Shown in pieces: positions 54,956-64,000 of a stretch of 64,000 nucleotides of DNA. Made by a program: the position numbers and the translations under genes. The stretch comes from Cercospora beticola (Eukaryota > Ascomycota > Dothideomycetes > Mycosphaerellales > Mycosphaerellaceae). The notes under the pieces are model-generated. The model made no database searches, was not told where the DNA came from, and saw nothing but the letters and a program-made list of their open reading frames with translations. The stretch covers positions 3,472,001-3,536,000 of the forward strand of contig NC_088938.1 in the NCBI RefSeq assembly GCF_033473495.1. The letters run 5' to 3'. How positions within the stretch are numbered: position 1 is the first letter of the stretch; every line of letters starts with the position of its first letter.

Positions 54956-57301
54956 TTATGTGATATCTTGGAACAAAGCAGGATGCTCAGCCAGATTCGC
55001 CCAGAAATCCGGCGGAAAATCAAAATTATCAATCCCAAATGTCGGCCACTGTTCAACTATGCTCACCTGTTCGTTAGGAGCTAGCGTACTCATCTCGTGC
55101 TGGGAACTCAGTAAACCCAGACTGTGCCGATTGAGCACGCTCTTGATCGTGGCGGTTGCATGTTGCAGCAATGCATAGTTGGGTTGATCAGGGCGAATGA
55201 GAACACCAGCTTCCATATGCGCCACCAGGACATTCATATCCTGGATGGCTTGTGGGATCGAGGGATTGTTTTGAGCAAAACTGTGGGCCCCACTCACTAG
55301 TGCGAGACATATCGCTCCCGCAGCAGGCAGGCCGTATGAAGCAATCTAAAAGTATTAGCCCACATACATTCATTCAGTCTTCCAACTCACCTTCCATATG
55401 AACCCTGTCCCAGAATTTGCGAGAGAGTCCTTGAGCATTGCAACTTCTGCTGCTATTTTCAGCATTGCACCTGACACCATGACAAGCTCGTGACTTGGTA
55501 CAGAAGTTCTTGTCATAGATGGTGTGTGAAGAAGAAATCGAACGTGGAGCAGATTGAGCGCAGCACTTGCAACAAAGTCGCGTTGGATAGCAGTGCCTTC
55601 AAAGTCTTTCAAGTGGTTTTCTAGACGGTAACGCTCTGGTAAGGCGGTCATCAGAGCATCGCATTCCGTCAAGATCACGCTTTAAAAGTCAGCAACGTCC
55701 CAGTTCCCACAGATACGCCCTTGGGCATTTAGGCAGGCTTACTTTGATGCTTGAGTACGAGACATGTGATCATCGTCTCTGAGCAGATCCAGAACGCGCT
55801 CCTTCAAAAGAGCACTGATTGCTGATTGTCAGCAAAGATCAACGACGGACAAGACCCATTCGGCGTACCATGCTACAGTCCATCGGGTTTCGAGCGTGTA
55901 ATCAAATTGGCCTGTTTGCGGGGCTGGGACCGCGTGGAACAACCCTTCAACATCACCGCGAGACATTTTCAGCGCACTTTGCGCACTATGCATCCTGTAA
56001 GGGCGGTCTAGGAAGACGGAAATATTCTTGTCAGCCGAGTATGATCGCGCAACCGTTTGACTTCGAAGACCAGCCAATGTCTGACTTGTCAGGGATGCAA
56101 GATCGACTCTGTCGTGGTGTCCAAGGGCATAGATCGTGCTGATGACATCCCCCAAACGTCTCCAAGAGTGATAACTTTGATCGCCATCGATCCTGTATAC
56201 ACTAGTCAGCGTGGGTGTCAAAAAGACGGAGCAGTGCACAATGGATTTGCTTCGTCCTGTATTGAGCATTGCAGCTCATTTCCTGACCGACGAGGAGAAA
56301 GAAGCAGAAATGTACAGCGAGTTGTGCTTACATGCTGTGCGCAATGAAATTCTCATATTGTAGCAATAGCTGCAAATCGTTCAGACAGTCCAACGACAGA
56401 CAAATGTCCAGACACTGGTCTGAGCAGCGGAGGGCAGTCTTTTGCAAGTGCCTCTGCCCGTTGCGAGTGCTGTAGAGTGCCGGATGGTATGCAGTGTCCT
56501 CTACAGCTCGGCTGAGCCCAACCAAGAAGAGCCCGAGGGTGGCCCAGCCTGGATCGCCACGACAGAAAGTATCGCAAAATGAATTAATACTCATCGTCCC
56601 GTCAGCAGTGAGACGTTCGCGCGAGCTTCGGAAGAGCAAGCTGGCAAGTTCTACTCCAGTTTTGTCTCGGAACAGATCGCAAACGGCTTCAGTGCAAGGC
56701 GTGAGGAGCGGACCAGCGATGGGCAGAGTCACACCCCGAAGATTCCATTGGAAGATAAGCTGGGCGCATGCTTCGAGATCCAGTCGTTTCAGATCATCGA
56801 GGAATTTGGCATGCTGAGCTTTTTCTGAATCTTCGAGCTCTAACATTGCTTCTTGAAGCACCCCTTCCGGTAAAGTGCTGCCGCCGCTGGCCTTGACGGT
56901 ATCGAAAATGGCTGCATGACTTGATCTGCCTTGGTATCCCGGATTGGGATATACATGCGGAGTGGAAGTGGATGTCGAGGGCGAGGCGCTCACAATCGTG
57001 ACTGGCGGTGTGGTGTTTACTGCAATCGTTGCCGACGCACTTGGCCTGACATTCGCTAAGCAAGTGTATCAAGCGCGCCTCGTCCCAGCCCGTGAGAAAT
57101 TCGATGAAGTGCCTACCTGATCAGTCGCTTGCGCTTGAAAGGCCGATCACGATAGCCGCATTTGTCCGATTCATCGTTCTTGCTGCATCGACCACACACT
57201 GGCCTTGCGTGGTCGCAGGACACCTTGGACGCCCTGCACGGGTCACAAGCAGCAAGACGCGTAGGCATTGCGACCGCTTCTGTGTGGTGTGCAGTGTTCA
57301 C
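54956..57301 (-). CDS. Zn2Cys6 transcription factor with fungal-specific TF domain (six exons)
   Basis: The binuclear cluster is Cys19-Cys22-Cys29-Cys36-Cys39-Cys48 (CDPCRASKVSCDHARPVCGRC), followed by the basic linker RPFKRKR. The middle-homology region shows SYHSWRRLGDVISTIYALG and SYSADKNISVFLDRPYRM. The exon model, by splice sites and family continuity, is complement(join(54956..55345,55391..55679,55743..55814,55869..56201,56332..57045,57117..57301)), 660 aa in one frame. Introns are 71, 130, 54, 63 and 45 nt; the 130-nt and 54-nt ones are least certain. ATG 57268 (MPTRLAACDPC) is an alternative start. Its position between the aminotransferase and the decarboxylase suggests a pathway-specific regulator of the Aro80 kind, by inference. 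Confidence 0.85.
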
Positions 57302-57822
57302 GCAGTTGACGCGGACGGCGTGTCGGAGTAAAGAGAAAGAAAGATCTCACGGCGTGAAGTCGGAGCTTCATTGGTTGCCAAGACATGGGTAAAGCCGTCC
57401 ACAGCCGTTCGGCGCGCCGGACTGCGGAGGGCATCGTCCGGCCTCCACGCCTCCAGCCACTAATCAATAATTCAACCCCGAATCCATTAGGAGGTCGACA
57501 TGCGGGGTCATCCCATTCGAAGGTGGCGGTCTGATGCCGACTGAGTAGGCGAGCACGACAGGCGAACTCTTCCAGCATTGAGGCAATTGAACACGTACAG
57601 TAGTCGGCAGATGCATGGGCAGATAGGGTGACTCAGCAATCAGCATTTTGTTCCCACAATAAATAATTGACTGGGAGGCCAAGTCCTCTGCAGCGTCCCG
57701 CCTGGTGCTCATCTACGCCGATCACACTCCGACCTCTATTGATGAGCTTAGCTTAGCTGCTGCTCATCACAAAGACATTGCCTTCCAGGACTCTCAGGAT
57801 TCTGGAGTGATAGTTGCCAGCC
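57302..57822. other. Divergent promoter region between regulator and decarboxylase
   Basis: 521 bp with no gene; presumably controls both neighbours. Confidence 0.6.
57425..57440. promoter_or_regulatory. CGG-N10-CCG palindrome, candidate Zn2Cys6 binding site
   Basis: CGG at 57425-57427 and CCG at 57438-57440, inside the divergent promoter, about 120 bp before the regulator's ATG and 380 bp before the decarboxylase's. Such everted/inverted CGG half-sites are common for this factor class, but chance occurrence is likely too. Confidence 0.25.
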
Positions 57823-59668
<1,846 letters not shown>

Positions 59669-59696
59669 ACAGCATTGGATAGATCATACAGCGGAT

Positions 59697-60976
59697 CTAC
59701 ACATACCAGCCCCGAGCAAGAGGCGGCTCGACAGCTTGCTTCCCATCAGCGATCATACACGAGATATTTCTCTTGCCTTGAGATTCAAGCCTCTGGTGCC
59801 ACAAATCTGGCGTGTCAGCTATGACCCAGTTGAATCCTTGTTGCAGAATCCAATTGAAATCACTGCGGTAATCGTGTCCATCGCTGGAAGTATTCCCGAC
59901 ACGACTGTCGAGGAGGATTGGCGCTCGATTGTCTTGGAAACCGTACGTTGATCCATTTACACGCTCGTCAGCTGGCAGAGAATAGTTTGCAGTGTCGTAG
60001 AAGCTTGTCGAAATGGGTTCGACCAAGTCGCCGATTGCGAAGAAGATTCCTGCAGTGTTGAAAGCGGCACCGTCTTGTTGGGACTGCACAAAATTCAATT
60101 CTGCTTGCAGAGGGCCATCGGTGGAGCGCAATTCGATTTCGGAGCTGATGGTGTAGTTTGTCCTTTGGAACGCTCCCAGCGAAGCCATTGTATCCCATTT
60201 CCACGTATCAGTTGGCTGGTAGACGGGTAGCAATGCGAGGGAGATGTTATTTGCAAAGGCATCTTGGACCCAAGCTTCTGCTTCAAATTCTTGGGGAGTC
60301 TTCCACCAAGTTGCTTGAGTTTTATAGATGCACCACTCGTTGGCTGGGACGCCTGCAGCATTTGTCATTGACTTGAGCGCGTAGTATGCAGGTGCCACGG
60401 CGGCGCGGTCTTTGAAGTCGAGCTGTAAGACTACATTGGCTCCTGTGTCGTGGATACTTTGTATCATTTGTGGGAGTGTAGTCACAGTGTCGATGTGTAC
60501 TCGGCCACCTTCATCGCGAAGGTGCAGATTTTCCATGAAGCCGGTATAATTGGATTTGCTGACTTCAGGATTGTAGCCTTGTCCGGGGAAGGGGTTGTAG
60601 GCTGCCTGGCCGGTGTATTCGCCGACGTCAGTCTCTCGACCAATGCCTTCGTCATGGATCATAACTACATGGCCATCTGCGGACATCCATAGATCGGTTT
60701 CTATGCATTCAATGCCAGCTTGCGTTGCTCGAAAGTAAGCATCGCGGGAGTTCTCCGTTGTGCCGTTCCAGCTGGAAACCTGATTACCTTTCTGCTTTAC
60801 TAGAAAGTAGACTTGGCTCACCGTTGGCCTCGATGCGCGCAGAGAATGACTAGATCATCGCGAGGCTGGCGAAAAGCTTCAATGATTTTGTGTACATCGT
60901 AGGGTTGACGTGCAGCCAACGATTTTTGCGCCAAATAGACGATAGATAAGGCTACCAAACGTGTGAATGAAGTCAT
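59697..60976 (-). CDS. Secreted glycerophosphodiester-phosphodiesterase-type protein
   Basis: A signal peptide (MTSFTRLVALSIVYLAQKSLA) precedes the GDPD core: CAHRGQRWNGTTENSRDAYF (HRG...EN, catalytic His and metal Glu), CIETDLWMSADGHVVMIHDEGIGRETDVG (E-x-D and second catalytic His), and later LQLDFKD. A 50-nt intron (60772-60821; GTGAGC...CCAG) lies inside the HRG block: complement(join(59697..60771,60822..60976)), 409 aa. Several N-glycosylation sites (NYT, NIS, NGS, NTS) fit secretion. The likely activity is hydrolysis of glycerophosphodiesters or related phospholipid products; it could also be a PLC-like phosphodiesterase of the same fold. Confidence 0.85.
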
Positions 60977-61675
60977 GGTTGGGATTTTGTCGTCCTCAGA
61001 GTTAGTGGTTGCGTCCAACAGGCCGTTCACCTGCCACAATATATATTCGATGCCCAGTGGATCAACATAAGTCGTTTCCTCATCCGCGGCAGGTACAGTA
61101 ACAAGCAATAATTCAGTCCACTGGCGCATCGAGCATTTAGGCTGTGTAACGTCGATACGAGCATGATGCTTCCCACGACTCGCCACGTGCTCGGGTGACA
61201 GGTGAGGGGCCGCCAATGGCCAGTTGCGACGACTGAACAGTGCTCGCAGGGTCGTTTGGGCATGCAGGGAATGGCGATTGGAAGGCGAAATGGCGGCAGG
61301 GTTTTTCAGATTGCCAACTGTGTTAGAGAGGCTCTGACAGCAGACGACAGGCTGCGCCAATTGCAGCCCGCTCGACAGTGATGCATGTTGAGCCTGTTTT
61401 CAGTAGTAACGACGAGGAGAGAAATTGGCAAAGCCGGCAACATTCCGAGGCGATTGGCGCGATAGGACAGATACAGGAAGATGGACTGAGCAGACCGTTG
61501 ATGAAGTGCGAACGAGGGCAGAAACCAGCTCGTGACCCAGTCTTGGCGTCGGTGATCGGAGATTCGCTTGTGAGACACATGCAGACGACACGTCGAGCAC
61601 GCGTCTTCTTCGCAACTACATCGACCATCCGACATCTGCCATCAAAACAAGTACAGTGCTATTCAAGATGCCACC
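60977..61675. other. Intergenic, nothing recognised
   Basis: 5' flank of the phosphodiesterase gene and 3' flank of the pepsin-like gene. Open frames reading into it have no domain content. Confidence 0.5.
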
Positions 61676-63543
61676 TCAAGTATTCGGACGACCATCTCCG
61701 CGGCCCCATCCAAGCCTATCGAGTGTGCCGATCGGGACCTGGGTGCCATCAGGCGACTGCTCCCCATCTGGCGCCGATTGTGGTTTGCTTCTGGAAGACC
61801 ATGTCAGCGCGGGTCTGTTCCACTGCTGGAGAAGGGGCACATACATCTCGCTCGCCTCGCCGGAAGCTGGAGCATCCATCTCCTTCGCGGCCTCGTGTCC
61901 GGGTAGTTCATATATTTCATTCGACCCCAGCATTTGAGCCGAATCTCCTCCAAAGAGCTCTGGTCGCTCCGACACGAACACATTGTCCTTCTCTTTATAC
62001 GGCGACGGCATTTCATGTCGATATTCCGCCATCAGCTCTGCTTCGAGCTTGTTAGGGCGAGTGTGACCTGGCAGCTCTGCATCGCCTTCGTATTCGCCAA
62101 TTGGGTCCTTCTTGTCAGGCGGATACATGTCCACTGCAGCTTCGGTTCTAGCCCGAGCCTCAGCGTCGGCAGTTTCGTCCCTCGCACGCTGCTCTCGGCG
62201 CTTCTTGCGTCGGAAAAACCAGATCCCGCCGCAGATCGCGGCTATCAGCAGGACGGCGCCGACTGCAATGCCGGCTATTGCACCTATAGAGATCTTGCTC
62301 GAATTGCTGCTGTTTGTCACAGGCTCAATGGTGACGATGTCGTTCGACACACCCGGTCGATGCAAGGATTGACCAAGTGTAAAATTCTGGCGTTCCCAGT
62401 CGACCACAAGATATGCTTCTTGCAAGAACGTGCGGCCAAGCACAAGTTGGCTCTCGTTTGCAGCTCTTCGGATCGGGAAGTACGTCGTGTCCTCGGTGGA
62501 CCATGGCTGACCGATCTGCTGGTCAAATGCTGCATACGGTAAGACGATGTTTGTCGTCGTGTTCGGCGATCCCGCTGCTGCTAATGTGAAAGTAAACTCC
62601 GGGGCTTGACTAAGAAGACTTTGATGTGCAGTGGAATTTACAAAGTACAGTTCGGTGCTGTTGTCGTACTGAAGACCTAATGCAGCAGAAAGCGTATCAC
62701 AAATCGATCCTGGGAGCCAGATCTGCGCAACGGTCGAGTCTATTGACATATTTAGGCCGCCAGATTCGACAGGAGGTGAGATTGTCCCTTGCAACGTGTT
62801 CGAGATGACCAAATTCTTCAGTCGAGCAGTCAAGGACCTGGAACCAGCGAACGCGAGTGGGAAGTTAAGATTGCTAGGCTCGAATGCGGCGCGATCGTAT
62901 CCACCCATGATGATACTTCCAGGCGCATTTCCTGCCACGAATTAGCTTGCTTGTCCGGAGCACGTCCGACACCTCTGAACTCACGATAAGCCGCGCCAGC
63001 GCTGAATCCATACGAGACGCTAGCAGATAGGTTCTGCTGCTTTGCTGAGCTCAACACCGTTGCAGCAGTGTCTGGCAAATTCGAAAATCTCGCTGGTTGC
63101 GCACCGAGCCCAATGATTCCGAGCCAAAAGTTGTAGCTGGATATGCCGCCGACGATCTGGTTGCTCAGTGAGGCGGCATTGAGAGCACCCAGCGAGACAT
63201 TCTCCAACCCATACAGTGCAGCATCGCCAGAATTCGGGAAGAGAGAGTCGTCTGCGCTGAGGTCGTATATGCCGATTTGTTGCCAACTGCTGGATTCGTT
63301 GGTCTGGAACCCTCTGCTCTGCGCCCCGTCCACAGACTCTATGCCTCTCGAAGTTGCGCAGTTCGGTATCGAAGAGTCGCATCCCTCTGGCACAGGTACC
63401 CAGATCTCGCCATCGGATGTCGCGGGCAGGATGTTGAATCTCTGCGCAGGTGTGCCAACGTCGACTTGGTAAACAGACCACTTGCCATCGTTCCCGCCCC
63501 AGCCTGATGACTGTATTATCAATGGCGATTCTGAACTCGACAT
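61676..63543 (-). CDS. Pepsin-like (A1) membrane-anchored protein with atypical active sites
   Basis: The pepsin fold is suggested by VYQVDVGTPAQRFNILP, then EIWVPVPEGC, FWLGIIGLG, SIIMGGYDRAAF, the second-lobe MSIDSTVAQIWLP and LVLGRTFLQEAYLVVDWE. The first active site reads ATSDGEIW and the second IDST, neither a canonical D-T/S-G, so protease activity is doubtful. After the domain a membrane helix (GAIAGIAVGAVLLIAAICG) and RRKKRRE stop-transfer lead to a long charged cytoplasmic tail. A 53-nt intron (62932-62984) gives complement(join(61676..62931,62985..63543)), 604 aa. No signal peptide is visible at ATG 63543, so a further 5' exon is probable; the tail suggests a sensor or surface role. 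Confidence 0.8.
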
Positions 63544-64000
63544 TTTGTTGCAGAGCCCACCACGAATCAGGTGGGATCCTCAGATTACCTCGTCGACAGG
63601 GCTGAGCAACCAAGGTATCAAGGCGAGTTGCTTCGTGGAGTCACGATGGCCTCGGGAGGCGTCAAGGTGCTCGCTCTACGTGCATGGATGTTGTTCCACG
63701 CTTCGGAGCCGACCTGGAAAGTCAGGTCGGTCTGGCTCGCCTGATCACAACAGGTACAGCCCATCTTGGTCAGTAAGCTGCCGCCACACGCTGTGCTGCG
63801 ATCCAATGAGTCTAACGACCAACCCCATCTATGGTACAAACTTTCGTGCGTACTCAGCACGCTGGTCCGTGGTTCAGAAGTCGTCAAGCGCCACACCTTC
63901 ACATCATTGGTTTTGCTGAGACACTACGCCGAAAACAGTTGCAAAAATGCTTGGCGCTCCGCTGACTGGGCGGAGTCCTGCATGGCTTTGAAGCTTCCAG
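63544..64000. other. Window end, upstream of the pepsin-like gene
   Basis: No signal-peptide exon could be identified here, and nothing else is recognised. Confidence 0.4.

Overview
The window looks like a filamentous ascomycete chromosome, probably a Dothideomycete (that rank is a low-confidence guess). Genes have short 43-130 nt GT-AG introns. The families present (HET, cutinase, TPR of the NLR type, Zn2Cys6 regulator, Rds1-like, fungal O-methyltransferase, DUF3435 recombinase) are typical of Pezizomycotina. The left quarter carries the CpA/TpG-depletion signature of repeat-induced point mutation (RIP).

Region 1 (1 to about 15,270) is an AT-rich, gene-free transposon graveyard with almost no CA or TG dinucleotides. 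From left to right it holds the end of a Ty3/gypsy pol, a 5'-truncated LINE, an LTR element (A, LTRs 3462-3691 and 9127-9356) with a second LTR element (B, LTRs 4875-5090 and 6991-7206, perfect 5-bp target duplication) nested in it, and a near-complete Tad-like LINE. Both LTR elements read leftwards and have a primer-binding site matching the anticodon arm of initiator tRNA-Met. A long diverged inverted repeat also lies inside A.

Region 2 (15.3-24.4 kb) is a transition zone of broken or partial genes: a TPR fragment, a two-exon C2H2 factor, a HET protein without its N-terminal motif, a secreted cutinase-like esterase, and the front part of an adenylate-forming enzyme cut off by the next region.

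Region 3 (24.3-32.7 kb) is the most unusual part. Two same-strand paralogues of the DUF3435 tyrosine-recombinase family (the family of Starship 'captains') each carry a C-terminal array of zinc fingers. The right copy is a four-exon gene of about 963 aa with its catalytic residues visible. The left copy lacks the N-terminal domain and the tyrosine segment but keeps an open frame, zinc fingers and a GC-AG intron. Three small unknown genes lie between them, and a 29-bp direct repeat sits upstream of the intact copy.

Region 4 (33.9-45.5 kb) holds three short-chain dehydrogenases, an O-methyltransferase, a glycosyltransferase, a hidden four-exon gene for a 97-aa six-cysteine secreted protein (effector candidate), and a partly RIP-mutated pogo/Fot1 transposon with intact terminal inverted repeats.

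Region 5 (45.9-64 kb) is ordinary gene-dense sequence: a P-loop kinase, two F-box genes (one apparently frameshifted), a ferritin-like Rds1-type secreted protein, a trio of aromatic-type aminotransferase, Zn2Cys6 regulator and pyruvate-decarboxylase-type enzyme that together resemble an Ehrlich/indole-pyruvate module, a secreted phosphodiesterase, and a membrane-anchored pepsin-like protein with atypical active sites. Exon structures were inferred by eye from splice signals, reading frame and family motifs.
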